Assembly (NCBI GenBank): GCA_052170475.1
Contig: JBQNAL010000006.1
Span: 62,001-126,000 of the forward strand
Source of the DNA: CAJPQU01 sp052170475
GTDB lineage: Bacteria; Bacillota; Negativicutes; Selenomonadales; Selenomonadaceae
DNA: 64,000 bases
Direction of reading: 5' to 3'
Shown: piece after piece, positions 50,119 to 59,613 of the stretch
How positions within the stretch are numbered: position 1 is the first letter of the stretch
Layout: each line of letters starts with the position of its first letter
The notes under the pieces: model-generated
The model's database searches: none
The model's input: the letters and a program-made list of their open reading frames with translations, nothing else
What the model was told of the DNA's origin: nothing
Program-made: the position numbers and the translations under genes

Positions 50119-52554
50119 TCAGGCGCGCAATTCGGCCTTAAAATTTTCCATGACGGCGGTTACCACCTTTTCGATAGCGTCATCAACCTCGTTATCCGTC
50201 AAGGTTTTATCGTTAGATTGGAAGTGCAGCGTAAACGCCAGACTCTTCTTGCCACCCGCCACCTGAGGACCGGTATAGACGTCAAAGAGGGTAACCTCTT
50301 TGAGATAAGAACCGCCGTGCTTCTTCATTACCCGGTCGATGTCTGCCGCCGCGACCGAATCCGCCACCAGTACCGCCAAATCCCGCAGAATAGGCGGATA
50401 TTTCGGCAGCGGCTGATAGGAAAATTTACCGCTGGCGTACTTCATCAGGGTGGGTACGTCCATCTCAAAGACGTACATGGGCTTCGCCGCACCAAAGGCC
50501 GCCGCCACTGCCGGGTGAACTTCCCCCACGACGGCGATGGTGTCCCGTCCCTTCTTGAACGCCGCCGACTTCCCTGGGTGGAGAGCAAAATGCTGTTCCG
50601 CCTCCACCGTGTAATTTTTTATGGAGAGCGCCGCCATCAGCTGTTCGATGATGCCTTTTGCGTCATAAAAGTCCACGCTCTCTTTCCCTTGACTCCACCC
50701 TAACGGCTGACGATGTCCGGCGATGAGTCCAGCCGCTTGGAGTACTTCCTGCGGCTCTTCCGTCACCGGCAATCCTTTTGGGAAAAAGACCGGCGCTACT
50801 TCAAACAGCCGAATATCCTCATTTTTCCGCGAAAAATTACGCATGGCGTTTTCAAAGAGATTGGGGAGAAGCGTCGTCCTCACTAAGGGGTATTCATCAG
50901 TCAAAGGATTCATGATGGCAATGGCTTGGCGAAGCCTACTGTCGTCTGGGACTTGCAAGCGATCAAACATCGAGGGATGCATAAACGAAAAAGAAATCGT
51001 TTCGTTCAGCCCCAAAGCACAAAAGATCTTCTTCATCTCATCAACAAAGTGTTGGCGGTCACTTTCCCGCGCCATCTCAATGTTTCCGCGCGGCGTTGTC
51101 GAAGGAATGTTCTTAAATCCATAGATGCGCGCCACTTCTTCCGAAAGATCTTCCCAGCAGTGAATGTCATTGCGCCATGAGGGTACCGTAACCTGATAGC
51201 GGTCTGGTTCTGTACTTTCTAACGCAAAGCCAAGACTTTCCAAGATGGCCGTCATCTTTCCTCCCGCCAGATTCGTTCCTAAGCGACGATTGATCGCTCC
51301 CGTCGTAAAGGAAAGAACCGTCGGCGTTCGGGGTACAGGATAGCAGTCTACCACACCTTGCGCCGTGCGTGCGCCACCCATCTCACCCAAAAGCTGCGCC
51401 GCACGATCAAGGGCACGAACCGTTTGGGTTTCATCTATCCCACGCTCAAAACGTCCCGATGCCTCGGAGTGGAGACCAGCGCTTCGTGCAGTGCGACGAA
51501 TGGAACTACCGGCGAAAGACGCCGCTTCCAAAATGACAGTGGTTGTCTCTTCCGTGATTTCCGTTTCCAAGCCGCCCATGATCCCCGCCAACCCCGCCGG
51601 TTTTTCCGCGTCGGCAATGACGAGTTCCTCACCTTGGGCGAGGCGGGCAGAATCGTCAAGCGTGTGGAGGTTCTCCCCCGCTTTCGCCCGCCGCGCCATC
51701 AGACGATGCCCCTTGACTTTGTCGTAATCATAGGCGTGCAGGGGCTGCCCCAATTCCAGCATGACAAAATTTGTCACATCCACCACATTGTTGATGGCAC
51801 GGATCCCCGCGCCTGCCAACCGCTCCTGCATCCATTGTGGAGAAGGCGCGATCTTGACCTCTGTCAAAACTCGTGCGGAAAAGCGCGCACACAAGTCCTC
51901 CGCCTCGATGCCGATGTCCACCATATCCGCCGCCAGCGGGGCGTCCTCCTCATGCACGGCGATGGTCGGCCAATGGGGGACGTTCCCCGTGAGCACGGCG
52001 ATCTCCCGCACGAGTCCCCAGACACTGAAGCAATCGCCTCGGTTCGCCGTGAGTTCAAATTCCAGCACCACATCATCCATGCCCAGCACGGACGCCACGG
52101 GCACCCCCACCGGCGTATCCTCGGGCAGAAGGAAAATACCCGTGATCTGCGCTTCGGGAAGCCCCGTCGTATCAAGAGCCAACTCACTTGCCGAGCAAAG
52201 CATCCCCAGTGAGGGAACGCCACGCATTTTGCTCTTGGCGATCTTCTGCCCCGTGGGAAGCTGCGCTCCCACGAGCGCCACGGGCACGATTTGCCCCGCC
52301 GCCACATTGGACGCGCCGGTCACGATGGTCAGCGTCTCTGACTTTCCAACCTGAACGGTACAGATCTTCAGATGATCCGAGTTTTGGTGCGGCTCCACGC
52401 TTTCCAAGCGACCCGTGACCACTTTGTCGAGTCCCGCGTCTTGTCGAAGTATGTTCTCTACGGGAACCCCCGCCATCGTCAGTTTATCCGCCAATTCTTC
52501 CGGTGTTTCCAAGAAATCAATATAATCCTTCAACCATTTGATTGAAACCTGCAT
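50119..52554 (-). CDS. pheT: Phenylalanyl-tRNA synthetase beta chain
   Basis: 811 aa, usual length. N-terminal tRNA-binding EMAP-like domain (~40-150), the B3/B4 editing region, B5, catalytic-like core and the C-terminal FDX-ACB anticodon-binding domain (KYPPILRDLAVLVADSVAAADI...VDDAIEKVVTAVMENFKAEL). The alpha2beta2 enzyme charges tRNA-Phe. 15 bases after pheS. No T-box leader was seen before the pheS-pheT pair. Confidence 0.96.
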   Translation of the reverse strand: MQVSIKWLKDYIDFLETPEELADKLTMAGVPVENILRQDAGLDKVVTGRLESVEPHQNSDHLKICTVQVGKSETLTIVTGASNVAAGQIVPVALVGAQLPTGQKIAKSKMRGVPSLGMLCSASELALDTTGLPEAQITGIFLLPEDTPVGVPVASVLGMDDVVLEFELTANRGDCFSVWGLVREIAVLTGNVPHWPTIAVHEEDAPLAADMVDIGIEAEDLCARFSARVLTEVKIAPSPQWMQERLAGAGIRAINNVVDVTNFVMLELGQPLHAYDYDKVKGHRLMARRAKAGENLHTLDDSARLAQGEELVIADAEKPAGLAGIMGGLETEITEETTTVILEAASFAGSSIRRTARSAGLHSEASGRFERGIDETQTVRALDRAAQLLGEMGGARTAQGVVDCYPVPRTPTVLSFTTGAINRRLGTNLAGGKMTAILESLGFALESTEPDRYQVTVPSWRNDIHCWEDLSEEVARIYGFKNIPSTTPRGNIEMARESDRQHFVDEMKKIFCALGLNETISFSFMHPSMFDRLQVPDDSRLRQAIAIMNPLTDEYPLVRTTLLPNLFENAMRNFSRKNEDIRLFEVAPVFFPKGLPVTEEPQEVLQAAGLIAGHRQPLGWSQGKESVDFYDAKGIIEQLMAALSIKNYTVEAEQHFALHPGKSAAFKKGRDTIAVVGEVHPAVAAAFGAAKPMYVFEMDVPTLMKYASGKFSYQPLPKYPPILRDLAVLVADSVAAADIDRVMKKHGGSYLKEVTLFDVYTGPQVAGGKKSLAFTLHFQSNDKTLTDNEVDDAIEKVVTAVMENFKAELRA

Positions 52555-52569
52555 ATCGTGTCTCCCCTC

Positions 52570-53598
52570 TCAAAACTGCCGCAAGAACCGCAGATCGTTG
52601 TCGTAGAACAGGCGCAGATCATCGATTCCATAGGACAGCATGGCAATTCGCTCCACCCCAAGGCCGAAGGCAAAGCCGCTGACGCGCGCTGGATCGTAGC
52701 CGCTCATCTCCAAAACGTGCGGATGCACCATCCCCGCGCCCAAGATTTCCAACCACCCCGTCCCCTTGCAGACGCGGCAGCCTTTGCCATGACACATCAC
52801 GCAGGAAATATCGACTTCCGCGCTCGGTTCGGTAAAGGGAAAAAAGCTAGGGCGAAAGCGCACGCCCACCTTTTCATTAAAAGTTTTATGCAAAAAGAGT
52901 TCAAGCGTACCCTTCAAGTCAGAAAATCGTATCCCTTCGTCAACGACCAGCCCCTCCACTTGTGTGAACATCGGCGAATGGGTGGCGTCGTAGTCATCCC
53001 GGCGATAGACACGACCCGGCGCGATCATGCGGATGGGACTATTTGGCTCATGCGCCTGCATGGTGCGCGCCTGCACGGGAGATGTCTGGGTACGCATGAG
53101 GATTTCCTCCGTGATGTAAAAAGAATCCTGCATATCGCGCGCCGGATGATCCTTGGGCAAATTCAGTGCCTCAAAATTGAAGTAATCCCGCTCGATCTCA
53201 GGTCCCTCTTCCACCGAGAAGCCCATGTCCATAAAAATGGTCTTGATGCGCTGCAGTGTCAGCGTCAGGGGATGAAGATGACCTCTCCACGGATAGCGGC
53301 CAGGCAACGTAATGTCAATTTTTTCCTGAGAGAGTTTCTCTTTCATCGTCTCGATTTTAAGCTGCGCATTTTTCTCCTCAATCAAGGTTTCCAGCTGATG
53401 GCGCGCCTCGTTGACGATTTGCCCAATGCGGGGGCGATCCTCTTTGCTGAGCTGGCCTAACCCCCGAAGAAAATTCGTGATCTCGCCCTTTTTCCCCAAG
53501 TATTTTACCCGAATGTCATTGAGCTGCGATAGATTCTCCACTTGCTGGCGAATGAGCTCCACCGCTTCTTGCCTGATCTGATTGATTTTCTCTTCCAT
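52570..53598 (-). CDS. pheS: Phenylalanyl-tRNA synthetase alpha chain
   Basis: 342 aa from ATG 53598 (SD GGAGGG 6 bases before); the ORF to 53670 would touch the priA stop. Class II catalytic motifs: 'FEALNLPKDHPARDMQDSFYI', 'GRVYRRDDYDATHSPMFTQVEGLVVD', 'CVMCHGKGCRVCKGTGWLEILGAGMVHPHVLEM', 'GFAFGLGVERIAML'. Residues ~80-110 form the N-terminal coiled coil that binds tRNA. Confidence 0.96.
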   Translation of the reverse strand: MEEKINQIRQEAVELIRQQVENLSQLNDIRVKYLGKKGEITNFLRGLGQLSKEDRPRIGQIVNEARHQLETLIEEKNAQLKIETMKEKLSQEKIDITLPGRYPWRGHLHPLTLTLQRIKTIFMDMGFSVEEGPEIERDYFNFEALNLPKDHPARDMQDSFYITEEILMRTQTSPVQARTMQAHEPNSPIRMIAPGRVYRRDDYDATHSPMFTQVEGLVVDEGIRFSDLKGTLELFLHKTFNEKVGVRFRPSFFPFTEPSAEVDISCVMCHGKGCRVCKGTGWLEILGAGMVHPHVLEMSGYDPARVSGFAFGLGVERIAMLSYGIDDLRLFYDNDLRFLRQF

Positions 53599-53669
53599 GT
53601 GTACCCTCCTGCATGAACTGATTCCGATAATTGTCATTATATGAAAAAACCATGGGAAACACAACCGCA

Positions 53670-56075
53670 TTACAGAAGAATGGGATCTATATCGATGAGG
53701 ACATCCGTCCGCCGCTCCATCTGCGCCTGCCGCAGAAAGTCCTGCATGACTGTCAGGTCGTCGGTTTTGATCAGCAGTGTGAAACGGTACACGCCCTTAA
53801 AGTGCGCCACGACCGCTGGTGCCGGGCCTAAGATTTGACGGCCTGGTTCGCCGGAAAAAGCTGCCACGAACTTTTCCTTCATCTGCTCTGCGTTGCCTCG
53901 TGCCGTCTCTTCCTGTTCATGGAGGAACGTCAGCTTGATCAGGCGGCAAAACGGGGGAAAAAGCAGTGCGCGGCGAAACGCGATTTCTTCTTCATAGAAA
54001 CCTCGATAGTCTTGCGCCAACGCTAAGCGCACCGCATAATGTTCTGGATGATAGCACTGCACGATGACGCGCCCCGGCACGTCGCCGCGCCCGGCGCGCC
54101 CCGACGCCTGCGTGATGAGGGAAAAACAACGCTCCGCTGCCCGAAAATCTGGCATATTAAGTACGGCGTCGGCACTCAGTATGCCCACTGCTGTGACATT
54201 GGGAATATCGTGCCCTTTGGCGACCATCTGGGTTCCCAATAAAATATCGTATTTTCCCTGCCGGAACGCTTCTAAAATTTCATCGTGCGCAAATTTTTGA
54301 CGGGTCGTATCCCGATCAAAACGCGCCACCCGCACGTCTGGCATCCGCTCTTGCAGTTCGCGCTCTAATTTTTCCGTACCCGATCCAAAAAATTTGATGT
54401 AGGTGCTGCCGCAGGCCGGACAAGCGGATGGCACCGTCTCGTGCGTATCGCAGTGATGACATGCCAACCGACCGTCCCGGTGGTAGACCAAGGGCAAGCC
54501 ACAAAAGCGGCACACTACGACATAACCGCAGGAACGGCACATGACGAAGGTGAAAAAGCCACGGCGGTTGAGCATCAGAATCATCTGATGTCCAGCGCCC
54601 ACCGTGTCGCAAATGCACGATTCCAAGGCAGCAGAGAGAACCCGGCGGTTCCCGTGCCGCAGTTCTTCCCGCATGTCTACCGCTTCCATCGTTGGAAGCG
54701 CGCGCTGCCCCACCCGCTCGGGCAAGGACAGCAGGGTGATCTTCCCTTCTCGCGCTAAATGAAATGTTTCCAACGAGGGCGTAGCGCTCCCGAAGAGGAG
54801 AACCGCATGGTGGAAGCGCGCCAAGGCCGAGGCTACCACCCGCGCGTGGTAGCGCGGCGCTTCGTCCTGCTTATAGGAATTGTCCTGTTCTTCATCCATG
54901 ATGATGAGACCAATGTCTGATGCTGGGGTAAAAAGAGCGGAACGCGCCCCGATGATAACCCCCGCCTCCCGGCGGCGGATACGAAAAAAGGCATCGTTTC
55001 GTTCAGCGACAGTCAAGCGGCTGTGAATGACGATAATATCCGATGCGAACATCGTCTGAAAGGCTTTGACAAGCTGCCCTGTAAGGGCGATTTCCGGTAC
55101 CAATACAATCACTTGGCGCCCCTCTTCCCGCGCTGTCAGAGCGGCTTCCATATAGACCCTAGTTTTGCCGCTGCCCGTCACGCCATGGAGCAGGAAGACC
55201 TTCGCCTGCCGTGCCAAAAGGGCGGGGTGCAGCTGCTTGAGGGCTTCCGCTTGCGCCGCAGTCAAAAGGGGGAGGTCGGTGACCGCGCCCTCCGTCGTCC
55301 TTCGATAACTGTCCCGCAGGAGACGACGGGACTTTTTCTCCGCCAAGCCGCTGTCGATCAATCCGTCGATCACGCTTTTGGAAAACCCTTGTTTTCGAAG
55401 TACTGCGCATGGAATTTCCGCCGTTTCCAGCAGCGCGGCGAAAAGGCGGCGCTGCACCGATTTTCGCCGCAACGCCGCCACCGCAGTATCGTCTGCGGGA
55501 GAAACGAGGCAAAGCATCTCCTCATGAACCGCCGAACCTCGGCGATGCGCCACATATTCCTTCTCCAGCCACTTGCCGCGCACCATGTGTTCCAAGGCAT
55601 CCGAAATCTGCGGTACATCAGGAAAAGCCCGGCGCAGCGCAGTCAATGTTTGGGCTTCCTTCCCTTTGATATACCCATAGATGCGTCCACAGCATGCGTC
55701 CTCCTCCATCACCGCCGGATCGGCTTTCGCTCGGTAGGCCACTTCGATCCGCACCCCACTTTTCCCTGGCACGAAAAGGCGCATCATCTCCGCCGGAGCG
55801 CACAAGTAAAACTTGGACAACCAGCGGGCAACGGCGATCATTTCCGGCGTAAACCACGCCTCGTCGTCCACCGCCGATACAATGTCCTTCACTTTCTCCG
55901 TCGGAATGTCACTCATTTTGGAAAGTGCCAAGATAAAGCCTTCCACCTTGCGTCCGCCGAAGGGTACCAAGACCCGCCAACCCACATCCAAACAGGAAAG
56001 TGCCGCCGGGATCCGATAGGTAAATGAGCGATAGAGACTTTTGACTGGAAGGTTGACGAGTACCTCGGCCATCAT
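53670..56075 (-). CDS. priA: Primosomal protein N' (replication restart helicase PriA)
   Basis: 801 aa from ATG 56075 (or 56072), giving N-terminus (M)MAEVLVNLPVKSLYRSFTYRIP typical of PriA. Superfamily 2 helicase that restarts stalled forks. Seen: N-terminal 3'BD, Walker A 'LHGVTGSGKTRVYM', motif II 'IIMDEEQDNSYKQ' (usual DEEH; here Gln), 'FGSATPSLETF', eight zinc cysteines (CRSCGYVVVCRFCG..CHHCDTHETVPSACPACG), 'GTQMVAKGHDIPNVTAVGI'. The SD AAGGAG lies 12 bases off, spaced long. Overlapping context: between exonuclease and pheS. Confidence 0.94.
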   Translation of the reverse strand: MMAEVLVNLPVKSLYRSFTYRIPAALSCLDVGWRVLVPFGGRKVEGFILALSKMSDIPTEKVKDIVSAVDDEAWFTPEMIAVARWLSKFYLCAPAEMMRLFVPGKSGVRIEVAYRAKADPAVMEEDACCGRIYGYIKGKEAQTLTALRRAFPDVPQISDALEHMVRGKWLEKEYVAHRRGSAVHEEMLCLVSPADDTAVAALRRKSVQRRLFAALLETAEIPCAVLRKQGFSKSVIDGLIDSGLAEKKSRRLLRDSYRRTTEGAVTDLPLLTAAQAEALKQLHPALLARQAKVFLLHGVTGSGKTRVYMEAALTAREEGRQVIVLVPEIALTGQLVKAFQTMFASDIIVIHSRLTVAERNDAFFRIRRREAGVIIGARSALFTPASDIGLIIMDEEQDNSYKQDEAPRYHARVVASALARFHHAVLLFGSATPSLETFHLAREGKITLLSLPERVGQRALPTMEAVDMREELRHGNRRVLSAALESCICDTVGAGHQMILMLNRRGFFTFVMCRSCGYVVVCRFCGLPLVYHRDGRLACHHCDTHETVPSACPACGSTYIKFFGSGTEKLERELQERMPDVRVARFDRDTTRQKFAHDEILEAFRQGKYDILLGTQMVAKGHDIPNVTAVGILSADAVLNMPDFRAAERCFSLITQASGRAGRGDVPGRVIVQCYHPEHYAVRLALAQDYRGFYEEEIAFRRALLFPPFCRLIKLTFLHEQEETARGNAEQMKEKFVAAFSGEPGRQILGPAPAVVAHFKGVYRFTLLIKTDDLTVMQDFLRQAQMERRTDVLIDIDPILL

Positions 56076-56114
56076 TGTGGCATTTCTCTCCTTTCTCGTG
56101 CCCGTCATACGGGA

Positions 56115-56930
56115 TTATGGCTCGATGTCCGCCGCTGGCGCGATGGTCTCGATCCCGCAGGTCTCACGAAGCGCCGACAAAAGTGTCTCTTGCCGCGTCC
56201 CGAAAAACTTAACATTTTCTGACGAGAAACCTAACGCCCTATCCCGCATCAAGAGGAAAAATAAAAGGTACGACGCGATGGCATCTTCTAACGCGCGATG
56301 GGCGGCAGAAAACGCCAAGCCATACCGCGCTAAAAGGAACGTGAGTCCAAACTTTTTAATGGGCGGCGTGAGGTGATCCATGAGACGATGCGCCACATGC
56401 TCCGTATCGACGAACCGTGGAAAAAACTTATGCCACCCTGGTAGCCGATAGCGGCGCAGGGCTAAATTGATCTGGATGATGTCGTTATCGCCAATGGCGT
56501 GACCGAGTACCGGGGCATCTCCCACAAAGCGCAAAAAATCTGGCAAGACTTCCGGCAACGTCTTTTGTCCGTTTAACTCCGCTTGGGTAATGCCAGTCAA
56601 TTTTTCCACATGCTGATTGAGCCGCGACCGAGGTCGTACCAACGCATGAAACTTTTGAAATGTCCCGTCCCGCACGTCCACACGAACGGCTCCGATCTCA
56701 ATGATGTCATCCTCGACAAACCCTGCACGTTCCAAATCAAAGGAAACGAATACCGGCATCTCCTCCGTGACGGCATTCGCTGTATCCGCGAAAATCTCAT
56801 GCGGTTTGACAGCCAGCCACAAGGCCTTGCGCCGCATGGTGCGCTCCATTTTCTGTTTTTCCCGCGCCGCCGCTTTGCGAAGTGCATCCGTCGGCGCGGT
56901 CTCGCGCTTGGTGATTAGCGAATGTCTCAT
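56115..56930 (-). CDS. DEDDh 3'-5' exonuclease (DnaQ/PolC-type)
   Basis: 271 aa. Exo I 'VFVSFDLERAGF' (Asp-x-Glu), Exo II 'VLGHAIGDNDII', Exo III 'HRALEDAIASYLLF' with the DEDDh histidine. Substrates of this free-standing class are DNA 3' ends or RNA; RNase T/DnaQ-like types cannot be told apart by motif here. An N-terminal basic helix (~1-50) precedes the core. Followed by priA 39 bases later. Confidence 0.85.
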   Translation of the reverse strand: MRHSLITKRETAPTDALRKAAAREKQKMERTMRRKALWLAVKPHEIFADTANAVTEEMPVFVSFDLERAGFVEDDIIEIGAVRVDVRDGTFQKFHALVRPRSRLNQHVEKLTGITQAELNGQKTLPEVLPDFLRFVGDAPVLGHAIGDNDIIQINLALRRYRLPGWHKFFPRFVDTEHVAHRLMDHLTPPIKKFGLTFLLARYGLAFSAAHRALEDAIASYLLFFLLMRDRALGFSSENVKFFGTRQETLLSALRETCGIETIAPAADIEP

Positions 56931-56981
56931 ATCCGTTTCCTCTCCCCGTGAACGCTGTTTTTCAACGTCCCTGTATCATAT

Positions 56982-58277
56982 TCAGATTCCGCCATACCCA
57001 AGCGCGAGACGCAGTAAAAACAGAACGCCGCCTAGGATTGCACCCAATACCGTGCCATTCAAACGTATCCACAGCATATCCGGCTCGATTTTACTGTATA
57101 CGATGCGGTTTAGCTGTTCGTCCGTCATCCGCCCCATCACTTCCCGCGCCACTAACCCGCTGACGGCGTGTGCTTGCAGCGTGCTGCGCGCCACCATATC
57201 GTAGACGAGATCGTCAAATTTTTCCCCAACCTCCGTATCCTCACGTAGCCGCTCCGCCGCGTGAGACAACAGGCCTTCCAAAAACGCGCGGAGCGATGTA
57301 TAGAGGGCTTCTCCGGCAGAAGAACGTGGTTCTCGCAACATGCGTTGAAGCTGCCCCACTATACTCTTTATCCCTTGCTCCGTCACGACATGATCCGTCA
57401 AGCCATCACGCATGGTCTCATAGGCTTTCCGCAATCCTTCCTCCGTTTCGGCAGCGGACAAGCATTCATAGAAAATCGTCAAAGCCTGCGTCTGTACGTT
57501 GGAATCCGCCTCGCCAAGCTGCCCTAGCACCGACACGATTTCCTTCTGAATGATTGTAGCCAATTCGTCAACATTGACAAGATCCATCGCTTCCGACAGA
57601 GAAGAAAACAGCGCCCCTATCACCCCCGCTTCTTCTGTCTTTTTGCGCTGCACCTCGCGCAGCATGTGTGCGATCCCCGCGCGAAGTTCTTCGCCTTCCG
57701 CTTTTGCGCGAAGGGTGTGCGCGAGTGCCGCCAGCCACCTCCGATCACGCGCCTCTTTTTGCAGGCAGAGACGGAGAGAGGAAAGCGCTTCCTCAAAGGA
57801 AAGGCGGCGCAACCGTGCTTGAAGCCGTACCGTCATCGCCTGCGCCGCTCCATGGACATCGAAATCTGCTGCCACTTCCCGCAAAAAGATATCCAATCCC
57901 TTTTGCATCTCATCGCGCAGCACGCCGGTTTTCATTACGTCCAAGAGCCACGCCTTCCAGTCATGCGTACGCAGCAAAGAGAATAACTGCCGTCGGGAAA
58001 AAATTTCCTGTTGGATGAGCCGCACCATCGCAGCGCTGAACTCATGCCGACGTTTCGGCAGGATCGCCGTATGATACGGAAATCCCAAGGGCTTTCGAAA
58101 GAGCGCTGTCACGGCAAACCAATCCGCCACGCCCCCCACTAACGCCGCTTCCGCAGTAAAGAGCAGCCCTTCTGCCCAAAGGCTGCCGGGAGAGCAGGAA
58201 TGCCAAGCGAGGCCGGACAAAAACAGCAGCAAAGCGCCCCAAAGTGCCTTATCCGCTGTATTCCATTTCGCGTTCAT
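56982..58277 (-). CDS. DUF445 membrane protein (tandem copy 2)
   Basis: 431 aa from ATG 58277, two bases after the stop of copy 1 (TGA CG ATG). N-terminal pair of membrane helices with 'AALVGGVADWFAVTALFRKPLGFPYHTAILPKRR', long amphipathic helices, and a C-terminal helix with 'WIRLNGTVLGAILGGVLFLLRLAL'. These three features are the DUF445 hallmarks. Function unproven; DUF445 proteins occur in bacteria and in eukaryotic plant/yeast organelles. Confidence 0.85.
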   Translation of the reverse strand: MNAKWNTADKALWGALLLFLSGLAWHSCSPGSLWAEGLLFTAEAALVGGVADWFAVTALFRKPLGFPYHTAILPKRRHEFSAAMVRLIQQEIFSRRQLFSLLRTHDWKAWLLDVMKTGVLRDEMQKGLDIFLREVAADFDVHGAAQAMTVRLQARLRRLSFEEALSSLRLCLQKEARDRRWLAALAHTLRAKAEGEELRAGIAHMLREVQRKKTEEAGVIGALFSSLSEAMDLVNVDELATIIQKEIVSVLGQLGEADSNVQTQALTIFYECLSAAETEEGLRKAYETMRDGLTDHVVTEQGIKSIVGQLQRMLREPRSSAGEALYTSLRAFLEGLLSHAAERLREDTEVGEKFDDLVYDMVARSTLQAHAVSGLVAREVMGRMTDEQLNRIVYSKIEPDMLWIRLNGTVLGAILGGVLFLLRLALGYGGI

Positions 58278-58279
58278 CG

Positions 58280-59521
58280 TCAGCCCCCCAACCTGCCCAC
58301 GAGACACGTGAGCAGATACAGGATCATCCCAATGACAGCTCCCACCACGGAACCGTTCACACGGATCATCTGCAAATCGTCAGCGACTTTCGATTCTGCC
58401 AACGCCACCAACGCATCGTCGCTGAGCCGTCCCATATACGCTTCGATGAGCCGCGGAATCTCCGCATGATGGCGCTCCAATAGCGCCGAAAAGAAATGGA
58501 GCAGAGATTGATTCACCCGCCGCTGCCACGCTTCCTCATGGGCAAACCTTCGCACATAGCCTTCGATCAACGTCCGTGTTTTTGTGCGCCATTCGTCGCG
58601 GTTCTCCTCTCGGTACGCTTCCCAATAACGCTGCGCCGCGCCCGTCAGATCCATACGGGAGAAGGCCTTCGCCTTCCATTCCTCGAGCCATCTTTGCCAA
58701 TCTTGATTTTCGCAGCTTCCTGCCAACTGGCGATGCACCCAGCCCTGCGCCTCATCCCAAAGCGACCCTTCGCCACTTTCCAACTGGGAGAACCCCTCGG
58801 CGATCTTTTCGTTACACAAAGACAGCAGCTTCTCGTCAGAAAGCCCCATGAGAGAAAAGAGCGCAGAACGACCTAACGACTGCCCTTCATACGCCTCCCG
58901 CACCGCCACGATATGGGTGAGGAGAAGTTCCTGCACCGCAGGTTCCGCCATGCCCTGACGCAGGATAGGGAGAAAGGCTTGTATCAATTTTTCCGGCTCG
59001 CCGCGCTCACGAAGTGCCTTTCTTCCCTCGCCAAGCAGAGGCGCGAGGTCAATCGAAGCCAAGCCCTCTCTTATCGGTAGGGTTAAAGCGGCACAAAGAC
59101 CAGAAACGTCCATGTGATCTATGGTATCACAGACAATCGTGTCGGCAAGCGTCGTGAGTCGCTTTGTGCCACCCCGCTCAGTCAAGTAAGAGAGCAGCAT
59201 CTTGGCAAAATCCTCTTTAGCCAAGATGCTCATGATATTTTCCCGACTCAGGAGATCGACGCTGGCAAACGCAACCAATTCTTTCGTCATGCGCGCGCGA
59301 TGACGACGCAAAATATCTGTGCGCCAACCGATTCCTAACGGACGCCGAAAAATGGCAGTCACCGCGAACCAGTCCGCCAAGCCGCCAATGGACGCCGCCA
59401 ATAACCCATGGGATAAAAGACCGGCGACAAAACCGCCGCCATTGGCATTCCAGAAAATCGCCAAGGCAGCGCCGAGGATCGAGACGGCCAAGAGCGCCGT
59501 CGCTTGATATGCGATCGCCAT
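58280..59521 (-). CDS. DUF445 membrane protein (tandem copy 1)
   Basis: 413 aa from ATG 59521. Same architecture as its neighbour: 'ASIGGLADWFAVTAIFRRPLGIGWRTDILRRHR' near the N-terminus, helical middle, end 'MIRVNGSVVGAVIGMILYLL'. The two proteins are clearly paralogous, particularly at both ends. The pair lies between leuS and the DEDDh exonuclease. A gap of ~92 bases separates it from leuS. Confidence 0.85.
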   Translation of the reverse strand: MAIAYQATALLAVSILGAALAIFWNANGGGFVAGLLSHGLLAASIGGLADWFAVTAIFRRPLGIGWRTDILRRHRARMTKELVAFASVDLLSRENIMSILAKEDFAKMLLSYLTERGGTKRLTTLADTIVCDTIDHMDVSGLCAALTLPIREGLASIDLAPLLGEGRKALRERGEPEKLIQAFLPILRQGMAEPAVQELLLTHIVAVREAYEGQSLGRSALFSLMGLSDEKLLSLCNEKIAEGFSQLESGEGSLWDEAQGWVHRQLAGSCENQDWQRWLEEWKAKAFSRMDLTGAAQRYWEAYREENRDEWRTKTRTLIEGYVRRFAHEEAWQRRVNQSLLHFFSALLERHHAEIPRLIEAYMGRLSDDALVALAESKVADDLQMIRVNGSVVGAVIGMILYLLTCLVGRLGG

Positions 59522-59613
59522 GACACTTCCATCCCTTTCCAAAAGAGACAGGGCACGACATACAACAATTTTCGTTTAGAAAACTGCCGTATCCCGAGCC
59601 CCCGTTGCTGTCG

